Shown here: positions 28,724 to 35,457 of the stretch, one piece after another
How the letters are laid out: every line of letters starts with the position of its first letter
Position numbering within the stretch: position 1 is the first letter of the stretch
From: Clostridia bacterium
Lineage (GTDB): Bacteria; Bacillota; Clostridia; Christensenellales; CAG-138
DNA: 64,000 nucleotides
Assembly (NCBI GenBank): GCA_017514685.1
Contig: JAFWJN010000056.1
Span: forward strand, 1-64,000
Reading direction: 5' to 3'
Program-made: the position numbers and the translations under genes
The notes under the pieces: generated by a model
Database searches by the model: none
What the model was told of the DNA's origin: nothing
The model's input: the letters and a program-made list of their open reading frames with translations, nothing else

Positions 28724-28840
28724 TTAAAAGAGAAAGAAATTTCGGCATACGCGGAAGAATTTGTTCCAATAGATATAACGGGTAATACCAGAAGCACGCT
28801 CGATCCTTTTGAACAACCGATCCAATTCTTTACGACTCAT
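28724..28840 (-). CDS. Small basic aromatic-rich protein (38 aa), unannotated
   Basis: Leftward from ATG 28840 the frame encodes MSRKELDRLFKRIERAS and then an aromatic tail rich in Y, W and F (GITRYIYWNKFF and following), 38 aa ending in TAA. GAGGAG lies 9 nt upstream. An alternative ATG at 28849 is too close to it. TTGACA and TATAAT elements occur upstream (about 28869-28896), though with a short spacer. A strong leftward terminator follows 44 bp after the stop. The first half looks like an amphipathic basic helix and the tail could associate with membrane. I recognise no family. Confidence 0.5.
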   Translation of the reverse strand: MSRKELDRLFKRIERASGITRYIYWNKFFRVCRNFFLF

Positions 28841-29034
28841 CAAACTCATCTCCTCATATCTTTCATCAATAGCATTATAAAAAAGAAATATGTCAAAACC
28901 ATCATGAATCTATGAAAGGAAAAACAATAATCCCTTCTTAAATTATGAACAAAGGTTGTATTAAATATGAACAAGGTGTAAAATATAATGGGTTATTATA
29001 TGAATTTTTGAAATTAACCAGTGTAATAATGACA
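28841..29034. other. AT-rich intergenic region with direct repeats
   Basis: About 190 bp without a long gene. It contains the upstream region of the 38-codon gene and a pair of direct repeats: ATGAACAAAGGTTGTA (from 28945) and ATGAACAAGGTGTA (from 28967), 22 bp apart, i.e. two helical turns. A TATAAT (28984-28989) follows them on the plus strand, but no rightward gene starts here. Confidence 0.45.
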
Positions 29035-29066
29035 TAAAAAGAGTGCCGGTCGTTAAGATCGGCACT
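29035..29066 (-). terminator. Terminator of the PAP2 gene
   Basis: A 10 bp stem (29042-29051 with 29057-29066, one G-U pair) with loop GTTAA is followed on the minus strand by CTTTTT. It lies 15 bp past the PAP2 stop codon. Confidence 0.8.
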
Positions 29067-29081
29067 GTAATTGAATTCAGT

Positions 29082-29738
29082 TTAATCGGAGGATAGTTCT
29101 ATCTTCTTTTTGAAAGGCCAACTGCTGTTGTAAAAGGGGGCTGGAATTTTCTTCGCGAGGAAGGTTCCGATGATACCGCTTAAAACTCCGACTATAATAC
29201 CCGCAACAACATCTGAAGCAAAATGAACGACCAGATAGATTCTGGAGATAGCCATCAAAATGGCGAAGATGAATGCAATCCAGCAAATTCGTTTTCGTCC
29301 GGAAAGAAAGACAGCGGTCATGGTTGCAAAAGCAGCAGTTGTGTGACCGGAAGGAAAGGATTTGTCGCTTTCAACCTGCTGCCCGACGGTCATCCATAAT
29401 TTCTGATAAAGATCGCTGTTAAAAAAGACTTTTGTCTCTTCTGAATAAGGCCTTGCGCGCGCAATCAGAACTTTCAGCGCGCAATTAGTGATCAATGCTC
29501 CTATTCCTAAGGAAAGCAGCATGGCAGCGCCGAATCTTCTGGTCTTTTGAAAAATCAGAAGAATCAATGAAATGATGATCAAGGGGATACCATCATGCCC
29601 GAAAAAGGAGATAAAATTAAAAAATGGAGTGAAAAAAGAACCTCCGATATTGTAGAGCTGATGAATCCAGGAAGCCATCCACTGATCAAATCCGGCAAAT
29701 GTTTCGTTTAGCCAAATGGCCAGAGAATTCAATTCCAT
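29082..29738 (-). CDS. PAP2-family membrane phosphatase
   Basis: This 218 aa protein has about six membrane helices and the three PAP2 phosphatase motifs in order: KVLIARARP near 108-116, the SFPSGHTTAAF motif near 147, and SRIYLVVHFASDV near 190. It probably dephosphorylates a lipid phosphate such as undecaprenyl diphosphate or phosphatidylglycerophosphate at the outer membrane leaflet. The BcrC-like size and cell-wall neighbours favour undecaprenyl diphosphate, but this is inference. It is a monocistronic unit with its own promoter and terminator. Confidence 0.88.
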   Translation of the reverse strand: MELNSLAIWLNETFAGFDQWMASWIHQLYNIGGSFFTPFFNFISFFGHDGIPLIIISLILLIFQKTRRFGAAMLLSLGIGALITNCALKVLIARARPYSEETKVFFNSDLYQKLWMTVGQQVESDKSFPSGHTTAAFATMTAVFLSGRKRICWIAFIFAILMAISRIYLVVHFASDVVAGIIVGVLSGIIGTFLAKKIPAPFYNSSWPFKKKIELSSD

Positions 29739-29853
29739 AAATAACCTCGGGAGAAAAATTCAAAAATTTGAACCGGTTTATACTTTTGGAAATAAGGAAT
29801 GAATGAAAAGCGAGGTAAGGGAAAACCGGTAAACTGCTTATTAATTTAATTTT

Positions 29854-29862
29854 ATTCTATCA
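29854..29862 (-). promoter_or_regulatory. Extended -10 promoter of the PAP2 gene
   Basis: On the minus strand TAGAAT (29854-29859) is preceded by TGA, with a poor -35 (TTCTGT). The leader of about 110 nt carries two inverted copies of AAACCGGT (near 29771-29778 and 29825-29832) that could pair as an 8 bp stem or bind a regulator. Confidence 0.45.
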
Positions 29863-29954
29863 TAAAACAGGATGAAACAGAAGAGTTTTTTTTGCGAAGC
29901 CCAGGATATGAAGATATCAGCAAACGAATAATCGTATATGCATGTGCTGAAGAC

Positions 29955-29983
29955 TTGAAAATAATCATCAGGCTCGATAGAAT
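29955..29983 (+). promoter_or_regulatory. Promoter of the wHTH/PD-(D/E)XK gene
   Basis: TTGAAA (29955-29960), a 17 bp spacer and TAGAAT (29978-29983), start near 29990. The ribosome site GGGAGG is almost at the transcript start, giving a leader of about 23 nt. Confidence 0.6.
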
Positions 29984-30012
29984 AATGCTAAGTTGCAGGG
30001 AGGAACAGTATC

Positions 30013-30783
30013 TTGGTATATAAAATCGACCCGAATGAGCGAAAAATCTATATGGCAATATGCCAAAGTGAGAATGGTATTAAAGCAAGAGATATCGCAG
30101 TGATGACCGGAACGGATCATCGTACGGTGAATCATTTTCTGTATGCGTCACCATTAATGAAAGAACTGTGCTGGCAGGACCAAGATTATCTCTGGCATGG
30201 AATCATCCCGCAGACAAAACCGCATTATGGATTGGCGGAGTTTTCCGGCTATTATTCCACCGTGAAAGAGTTTCTGTCCTTGAACGAAAGCAGATGGCTT
30301 GAACTGCTGAAGATGGGATGTGAAAATATAGGCCGGAACCTGAATGATACCAGAGGTCTTTTCCATTCTTTTGCGGACACTAGATCCACGTTGATTCAGC
30401 TGTTCAGGGATCTGGATGATTTCGGTTATCCAAAGGAACTCTATCAGAAATGGGAGATAGTATTTGAACTTCGAATCAAAAAATCCAGACATATCCGGAT
30501 CTATGCGGATGTGCTTCTTATTACGAAGCGCTTCGTTTTTTCAATGGAATTCAAGATGAAAGAAACGATCGAACCGGAAGAAGTGACGCAATGCGCGAAA
30601 TACTGTGATTATCTGGATGTCATTTTCGGGGATGAATATGAAATCGTGCCGGTCCTTGTACTGACAAAAGCGCATGATCTGTTTGAATATTCTCAAATTG
30701 AAGGCACTGACGCTGCAGTGCAATCGGTTTCCGGCGATATGCTCTATAATGTGCTGGATTATTATCTTGGATTCATCAAGTGA
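30013..30783 (+). CDS. wHTH plus PD-(D/E)XK nuclease-like protein
   Basis: This 256 aa protein starts at TTG 30013, chosen because GGGAGG is correctly spaced. Residues about 8-65 look like a winged helix (GIKARDIAVMTGTDHRTVNHFL). Residues 145-225 show a PD-(D/E)XK pattern: E152, D166 (IRIYADVLLI), E179-F-K181 (FSMEFK) and Q193 (EEVTQCAKY). This closely resembles the nuclease-like N-terminal region of DUF2075 helicase proteins (RIDVVLL, VVEFK, PVLVATEA), but here it stands alone with no helicase. It may be a solo nuclease or DNA-binding regulator. It is monocistronic and convergent with the ECF gene, 5 bp apart. Confidence 0.65.
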   Translation: MVYKIDPNERKIYMAICQSENGIKARDIAVMTGTDHRTVNHFLYASPLMKELCWQDQDYLWHGIIPQTKPHYGLAEFSGYYSTVKEFLSLNESRWLELLKMGCENIGRNLNDTRGLFHSFADTRSTLIQLFRDLDDFGYPKELYQKWEIVFELRIKKSRHIRIYADVLLITKRFVFSMEFKMKETIEPEEVTQCAKYCDYLDVIFGDEYEIVPVLVLTKAHDLFEYSQIEGTDAAVQSVSGDMLYNVLDYYLGFIK

Positions 30784-30788
30784 TCTGA

Positions 30789-31325
30789 TTATGATATGAG
30801 CAGAGGGAACTGCCTGGTTATAATCTTGTGAAGGCTTTTTGCAATGGGAAAGCTGATGGCTAGAACAGTGGCATCTGCGAAGAATGCGGGAAGATTTGCA
30901 TAGAACCGGACTGAAAAAGGAAGACCGGAAAGAATACTCTCATAAAAAGACTTGACCAGAAGCATTCCAACAGCAGTTGATACAATTGCCGTGATAATGA
31001 TTGGTATCATCCGGATCCATTCGGAGCGGATTTTTCGAGTCATTTTGCAGACTGACCCTACAGCAACGCCAATAACAATGTTTCCGAGAGCCCATCCGAT
31101 CATGCCACCGAAGGAACTGAAGATCGTACAATAAAACAGGACGCCGACAACTCCCACAAGAGTTCCAGAGAGAATTCCAAAGTAATAGCAGTAAATGCCC
31201 ATAACAACGTAACCGAGACAGAGATAAAAACGTTGAAAAACGGGAATCCGAAGCGCAATTGAAAAAACTACAAACAGAGCGATTCCAAGCGCAGTAACTG
31301 CGATCCATTGCGCACGCTGCTTCAT
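30789..31325 (-). CDS. ECF transporter S component (substrate-binding membrane subunit)
   Basis: This 178 aa hydrophobic protein has about five to six helices and the pattern of energy-coupling-factor S components: an N-terminal helix with a small-residue face (TALGIALFVVFSIALRIPV) followed by LGYVVMGIYCYYFG and a Gly-rich stretch. It would bind a vitamin or related micronutrient and use a shared EcfAAT module encoded elsewhere. No riboswitch precedes it, so the ligand cannot be named. GGGAGG precedes the ATG, which lies only 28 bp after the tRNA terminator. Confidence 0.75.
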   Translation of the reverse strand: MKQRAQWIAVTALGIALFVVFSIALRIPVFQRFYLCLGYVVMGIYCYYFGILSGTLVGVVGVLFYCTIFSSFGGMIGWALGNIVIGVAVGSVCKMTRKIRSEWIRMIPIIITAIVSTAVGMLLVKSFYESILSGLPFSVRFYANLPAFFADATVLAISFPIAKSLHKIITRQFPLLIS

Positions 31326-31353
31326 AACGATCCTCCCAATTGAATGAAATTGA

Positions 31354-31388
31354 AAGAAGGCACTCGCTTCTGCAAGTGCCTTCTTTTT
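31354..31388. terminator. Terminator after tRNA-Pro (bidirectional)
   Basis: An 11 bp stem (AAGAAGGCACT, 31354-31364, with 31375-31385) with a 10 nt loop. The plus-strand T-run (TTTTT, 31384-31388) is good. The minus-strand run (TTCTTTC) is interrupted, so leftward read-through into the ECF gene is plausible. Confidence 0.7.
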
Positions 31389-31391
31389 AGA

Positions 31392-31468
31392 TGGTCGAGG
31401 CGACTGGATTTGAACCAGCGGCCTTTTGGTCCCGAACCAAACGCGCTACCAAACTGCGCTACGCCTCG
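31392..31468 (-). tRNA. tRNA-Pro (anticodon CGG)
   Basis: A 77 nt tRNA on the minus strand with a seven-pair acceptor stem (CGAGGCG/CGCCTCG), anticodon loop TTCGGGA (anticodon CGG, reads CCG), the T-loop GTTCAAATC, and an encoded CCA at 31392-31394. It lies directly after tRNA-Thr in the same transcript. Confidence 0.95.
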
Positions 31469-31472
31469 AACA

Positions 31473-31548
31473 TGGAGCCAAAGAGGGGACTCGGACCCCT
31501 GACCTACGCATTACGAGTGCGTCGCTCTACCGGCTGAGCTACTTTGGC
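31473..31548 (-). tRNA. tRNA-Thr (anticodon CGT)
   Basis: A 76 nt tRNA on the minus strand with acceptor stem GCCAAAG/CTTTGGC, anticodon loop CTCGTAA (anticodon CGT, reads ACG), T-loop GTCCGAGTC and an encoded CCA at 31473-31475. Its 5' end is 3-4 nt from the predicted transcription start, so almost no leader needs removal. Four bases separate it from tRNA-Pro. Confidence 0.95.
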
Positions 31549-31558
31549 GTGCCTAATT

Positions 31559-31587
31559 ATTATAGGCAAAAGGCACCATTCTGTCAA
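31559..31587 (-). promoter_or_regulatory. Consensus promoter of the tRNA pair
   Basis: A perfect sigma-A promoter on the minus strand: TTGACA (31582-31587), 17 bp, TATAAT (31559-31564), with the start near 31552. It is the only full-consensus TTGACA-17-TATAAT in the window, as expected for stable RNA. Confidence 0.85.
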
Positions 31588-31605
31588 GCATAAAAATTTA
31601 TGCTT
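31586..31605. terminator. AT-rich hairpin between the E2-like gene and tRNA promoter
   Basis: The palindrome AAGCATAAAAATTTATGCTT (31586-31605) can form a 7 bp stem. On the minus strand it follows the E2-like gene by about 50 bp and runs directly into the tRNA -35 hexamer. It is a weak candidate terminator because the stem is AT-rich and the following T-run is short. Confidence 0.35.
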
Positions 31606-31655
31606 TTCAAATTAGTAGAGCGACAAACTAAGGCGAATAAAGGCAAATGAATTAA

Positions 31656-32657
31656 TTAATCAATATCGCGTATCACTTGTGTCGGGGGTTCATCCAGCTG
31701 ATGCGGATTACGTATATAATTCCGCATCAGTTTGAAAGCGGATGCAAAATAGAATCCGTCACAGATACGTTCATCACATACAACAGTGAAGTCGATATAC
31801 TTGTGAGTTTGGACGGTTCCATCAGGTCGAACTTCATTTTGCTTCCTTTTTGCACCGAATGACATAAATGCAGGAATGTTTCCGAAGTCATAAAGGTGAT
31901 GATACACCGGCGGAATACCGAGAGAACCCATTGACGTGATAAAGAAAGAACCATGAAATGGGCTGACTTCCAGAAGGGAAGCGGGAAGAAGTCCAAAGTA
32001 ATCGATCAGTTTTAAGAACCAGATAGAGAATTTCAACAGAACGCCGGGAATATGGGAGATAATACTAGCTGTTTTGTCAAAGTCGGTGTCAGCAGATTCA
32101 GCCCGGGATTCCTGCAGAAGTTTGTTGATTTTCTCATATACCTGATCCGCGGTATCGGTAGGGGTAAAGTGCATTTTAATGATGGTTTCTTCTGCTTCCA
32201 GAGTCATTTCTCTTTTGATTGTAAGCAGAACCTGAATATCATCATCACGCGCAAACAGTTTCTGACCGGAGAGAAAACGGTTGACAGCAGGCCTCTGGGA
32301 GATAACACGTACATAGGAGGCAAGAATAACATGCATCATGCCAAAGCCTTTTAATCCCTGTTTTCTCTTTTTATTGATATAATTTTCAACTTCCGTGATT
32401 TCAAAAGAATCATGAAAATAGACGCTTGCGCCGGACCGGTCTGGCATGATATACAACGCAACACGGTTCATAGGGGCGAGTGAGCGAATAAGACGGCCGT
32501 CTTTTCGGTCTCCGCGGCGGCGTTTCTTTTTTTCAGTGCTGATGGCACCGGAAGCAGCAGATTCGTTGGAAGCCGAAGCACCCATGACAGACGCTGAATT
32601 ACTATTGTCAGCAGATACGTTCTGTTCAGCAAGCTGCTCGTCGATTTTTGTTTCCAT
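31656..32657 (-). CDS. CAT/E2-fold acyltransferase-like protein with altered active site
   Basis: This 333 aa protein starts at ATG 32657 (AAAGGAC upstream). After a low-complexity Ser/Ala-rich segment and a KKKRRRGDRK basic stretch (to about residue 53), residues 60-325 resemble the 2-oxoacid dehydrogenase E2 / chloramphenicol acetyltransferase catalytic domain. The E2 signature DHRxxDG appears as DERICDG (295-301), so the catalytic histidine is Glu296. There is no lipoyl domain, and no E1 or E3 gene is nearby. Classical E2 chemistry is therefore unlikely. It is divergent from the U32 gene and shares its -35 element. Confidence 0.65.
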   Translation of the reverse strand: METKIDEQLAEQNVSADNSNSASVMGASASNESAASGAISTEKKKRRRGDRKDGRLIRSLAPMNRVALYIMPDRSGASVYFHDSFEITEVENYINKKRKQGLKGFGMMHVILASYVRVISQRPAVNRFLSGQKLFARDDDIQVLLTIKREMTLEAEETIIKMHFTPTDTADQVYEKINKLLQESRAESADTDFDKTASIISHIPGVLLKFSIWFLKLIDYFGLLPASLLEVSPFHGSFFITSMGSLGIPPVYHHLYDFGNIPAFMSFGAKRKQNEVRPDGTVQTHKYIDFTVVCDERICDGFYFASAFKLMRNYIRNPHQLDEPPTQVIRDID

Positions 32658-32692
32658 CTTGAAGTCCTTTGTTAAATACAATTATCTATTTA

Positions 32693-32744
32693 AGTATAAT
32701 CAGCAAAAACACTTCTTGCAAGAGATTTTTTAGTTGCATATAAT
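32693..32744. promoter_or_regulatory. Back-to-back divergent promoters sharing one palindromic -35
   Basis: The palindrome TTGCAA (32716-32721) lies exactly 17 bp from TATAAT on the right (32739-32744, for the U32 gene) and 17 bp from TATACT on the minus strand to the left (32693-32698, for the E2-like gene). One hexamer thus serves as -35 for both directions, so two polymerases could not occupy the two promoters at once. Confidence 0.65.
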
Positions 32745-32768
32745 ATAGAAAAAATAACCGAGGAAAGA

Positions 32769-34859
32769 ATGATAGAATTGAATTCTAATTTACAGACGAA
32801 TCAAAGGAATGCTTCGCGGCAAAACATGTTTATTCCGGAGATACTGGCGCCTGTGGGGTCTCAGGACGCATTGATTGCGGCAGTCAGAAGCGGAGCGGAT
32901 GCTGTTTACTTTGGGACAGGAGAATGCAATGCAAGAAGAAGCGCCGGTAAATTTGAAGGAGATGAATTAGTCAGCGCCGTAAATTATTGCCATGCGAGAA
33001 ATGTGCGCGTTTATCTTACGGTGAATACGCTTCTATGGGATGATGAACTGACCGCCGCAAAGAAAACAATTGAAGCAATTGCGGAAAGCGGAGCTGATGG
33101 GATGATCATTCAGGATCTGGCAGTGGCAAAACTTGCAAGAGAGATTTGTCCGTCGGTCGGCAGGCACGCTTCCACGCAGATGGCAGTACACAACGCACAG
33201 GGAGTGATAGAACTTGCGGAACATGGTTTCTCAAGAGTTGTTCTTGCCAGGGAACTTACCGGGAAAGAAATACAGCTGATACGCAAGGAGACCGATGTCG
33301 AACTGGAAGTGTTTATCCATGGAGCTCTCTGCATGAGTGCATCCGGTATGTGTTACCTTTCTTCCAGCCTGGGGGAACGGAGCGGAAACCGTGGAACGTG
33401 CGCTCAACCGTGCAGGCTGCCGTTCAACTGCCGTGGTGCGGAATACTGCATGTCTCTGAAAGATATGTCGCATTTGCAATATCTCGGAGAACTTTCCCAG
33501 GCAGGAATCAATTCTCTGAAGATAGAAGGACGTCTGAAGCGCCCTGAATATGTAGCGGCCGCAGTAAATGCTGCAAGGAAGGCTTTAGCCGGTGAGCCAT
33601 ATAGAACAGATGAGCTGCAGTCAGTGTTTTCCAGAAGTGGCTTTACCGATGGATATTATGCGGGGAAACGTGATCGCAGAATGTTTGGAACCCGGACACA
33701 GGAAGATGCGGCTCGTACAAAAGAAGCAGCCGGCGGGTTTAAAGAACTTTATCGTGCAGAAAGAAATGCAGTACCTTTTCAGGCATCGTTTGTCGCGCAT
33801 AGGGATGAACCGGTGAAACTGATTGTTTCAGATGGTATCAGAACAGTATCCTCTTTTGGAAAAATCCCCGAGCCTGCTTTGAATTCCGAAGCCTCGAAAG
33901 AATCCGTTCAAAAAAGCATAGCTAAATCGGGCGGGACTCCTTTTTATCTTTCAGATTTTACATGTGATCTGGATGAAGGATTGATGATTCCTTCTTCGGA
34001 ACTGAACCGGATGAGAAGAGAAGCGTTGGAGAAACTTCTGCGCGAGCGTGAAAGAACCGTTCCGCACCCGGTTAAGAATTATATTCTGCCTGCAGCACAG
34101 CGAAAGACAGAGAAAAACGAGAAACAGTTCCGGTGCCGTTTTCTCAGAGCCGAACAGGTCTTTTCAGATTCGAGAATGTCCGCATTTTCGCTGCCCGTTT
34201 CTGAACTCAAACGCTTTCCGGAAATGATTAATGACCGGACGCAGGCTGAAATTCCTGAATTGGTTTATCCGTTCGATGAAAACAAATTAATCGAGGATCT
34301 TCTCGAACTCAAAGAAAAAGGCCTGCGCTCCGTATTGGCAAACAATTACGGCGCGATCAGGATGGCACAAGCTGTAGGATTGGAGGTCCATGGCGGATAC
34401 GGCTTTAATGTTACGAATTCGCTTGCCTCTCGGGAACTAAAAGAATTCGGCGTAAAGGATCTTACTCTATCTTTCGAATTGCCTTTTTCAAAGATGAAAC
34501 TTCTGAGCAGCCCTGTGCCGACGGGATGTATCATCTGCGGCAAACTTCCTTTGATGCAACTGCGGTCATGCCCGGGAAGAGGAATAAAAGGTTGCGGAGA
34601 TTGCAACGGCGCACCGTTGATAGAAGACAGGATGAAAAAGCAATTTGAGCTTGTCTGCCATGACAGAAAGTATTCCACGTTGCTGAATAGTGTTCTGTAT
34701 TACACGGCGGATAAAGTACTTCCGCCAATGGACTTTTATGTGCTCTACTTTTCCCTGGAGACGAAGGAAAAAGCGCGTTCCCTGTTTCATTCTGCAGTGC
34801 TTGGAGAAAAATGTGAAGAGGAAAGAACAACCGGAGCAAGTTTTCGTGTTTTGCTGTAA
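32769..34859 (+). CDS. U32 family peptidase / RNA hydroxylation protein
   Basis: This is a 696 aa U32-family protein with a C-terminal extension. The N-terminal domain opens ILAPVGSQDALIAAVRSGADAVYFG, shown in part as PEILAPVGSQDAL. The family signature spans ELEVFIHGALCMSASGMCYLSS (shown in part as HGALCMS, near 187) with downstream Cys pairs (GNRGTCAQPCR). Members such as RlhA and TrhP take part in 23S rRNA or tRNA hydroxylation. A late Cys cluster (CIICGK, RSCPGRGIKGCGDC) may bind Fe-S. GAGGAAAG precedes ATG 32769; ATG 32826 is possible. Confidence 0.88.
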   Translation: MIELNSNLQTNQRNASRQNMFIPEILAPVGSQDALIAAVRSGADAVYFGTGECNARRSAGKFEGDELVSAVNYCHARNVRVYLTVNTLLWDDELTAAKKTIEAIAESGADGMIIQDLAVAKLAREICPSVGRHASTQMAVHNAQGVIELAEHGFSRVVLARELTGKEIQLIRKETDVELEVFIHGALCMSASGMCYLSSSLGERSGNRGTCAQPCRLPFNCRGAEYCMSLKDMSHLQYLGELSQAGINSLKIEGRLKRPEYVAAAVNAARKALAGEPYRTDELQSVFSRSGFTDGYYAGKRDRRMFGTRTQEDAARTKEAAGGFKELYRAERNAVPFQASFVAHRDEPVKLIVSDGIRTVSSFGKIPEPALNSEASKESVQKSIAKSGGTPFYLSDFTCDLDEGLMIPSSELNRMRREALEKLLRERERTVPHPVKNYILPAAQRKTEKNEKQFRCRFLRAEQVFSDSRMSAFSLPVSELKRFPEMINDRTQAEIPELVYPFDENKLIEDLLELKEKGLRSVLANNYGAIRMAQAVGLEVHGGYGFNVTNSLASRELKEFGVKDLTLSFELPFSKMKLLSSPVPTGCIICGKLPLMQLRSCPGRGIKGCGDCNGAPLIEDRMKKQFELVCHDRKYSTLLNSVLYYTADKVLPPMDFYVLYFSLETKEKARSLFHSAVLGEKCEEERTTGASFRVLL

Positions 34860-34916
34860 AGCAACTTTGCGCAAGTTTCAGTTCGATCGGTCTGATCTTT
34901 GGAATTCCGGACGGTG

Positions 34917-34945
34917 TTGCGTTTTTTGCGAATAGATGGTATACT
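34917..34945 (+). promoter_or_regulatory. Promoter of the asp23-nusB-xse-isoprenoid operon
   Basis: TTGCGT (34917-34922), 17 bp, TATACT (34940-34945) with TGG directly upstream (extended -10). The start is near 34952, leaving a leader of about 30 nt with AAGGAGG before ATG 34983. Confidence 0.65.
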
Positions 34946-34982
34946 GATTTCAGAAAAGATTCATTAAGGAGGTTTCAATCAG

Positions 34983-35402
34983 ATGGAATATAAACCTGTC
35001 AATAACGCCAATGAAACGGGCGGAAAAGTCGTTTTTGCCGAGGATGTTGTTGCTACGATTGCTTCACTGGCGGCATCTGAAGTCGAAGGCGTATATGGAA
35101 TGAGCGGTTCTACCTTTGAAGGACTTGGCGAAAAACTTGGAAAGAAAAACTATACCAAAGGAATCAAGGTTGAAGTCGGAACGGTGGAATGTGCTGTTGA
35201 CATGACATTGATCGTAAAGTATGGTTACCGTATTCAGGAAGTATGCCAGAATGTTCAGCAGGCAGTTAAGAATGCAATTGAAAACATGACCGGTCTGAAT
35301 GTTGTGGAAGTGAATATTTCTGTCAATTCTGTTGTTTTTGCAGAAGAAAAGAAAGTTGAGGAAGCCCCGAAACCTGTTGAGCAGCCGAACCGTGTCAAAT
35401 AA
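34983..35402 (+). CDS. Asp23/Gls24 family envelope stress protein
   Basis: This 139 aa Asp23-family protein carries the EDVVATIASLAASEVEGVYGMSG motif (partly quoted, residues about 18-40) and ends with a Glu/Pro-rich tail. Asp23 proteins are abundant and localise to the membrane via AmaP, which is the next gene. In sporulating Clostridia a similar gene sits between spoIIIAH and nusB; here it starts the operon. AAGGAGG precedes the ATG. Confidence 0.9.
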   Translation: MEYKPVNNANETGGKVVFAEDVVATIASLAASEVEGVYGMSGSTFEGLGEKLGKKNYTKGIKVEVGTVECAVDMTLIVKYGYRIQEVCQNVQQAVKNAIENMTGLNVVEVNISVNSVVFAEEKKVEEAPKPVEQPNRVK

Positions 35403-35406
35403 TTTA

Positions 35407-35449
35407 CCTCTTTCTGTATGATTGAATCAGAAAGATTAGCAAAAAGAGG
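35407..35449 (+). promoter_or_regulatory. Alternative RNA hairpins covering the amaP ribosome site
   Basis: In the 55 nt between asp23 and amaP, the arm CCTCTTTCTG (35407-35416) can pair either with CAGAAAGA (35428-35435, 8 bp) or with AAAGAGG (35443-35449, 7 bp), which contains the amaP Shine-Dalgarno. The two folds are mutually exclusive, so one exposes and the other hides the ribosome site. Confidence 0.45.
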
Positions 35450-35457
35450 TTAAAAGT

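Noticed and set aside
28509-28769. Leftward 86-codon frame over the end of the metallophosphoesterase gene
   Set aside because: Mostly antisense to a clear coding region and runs through the strong hairpin at 28657; the 38-codon frame has the better ribosome site.
28869-28896. TTGACA/TATAAT pair as a normal promoter of the 38-codon gene
   Set aside because: The spacer is only about 11 bp, outside the usual range; one of the two elements may be used with another partner, so no promoter feature is called.
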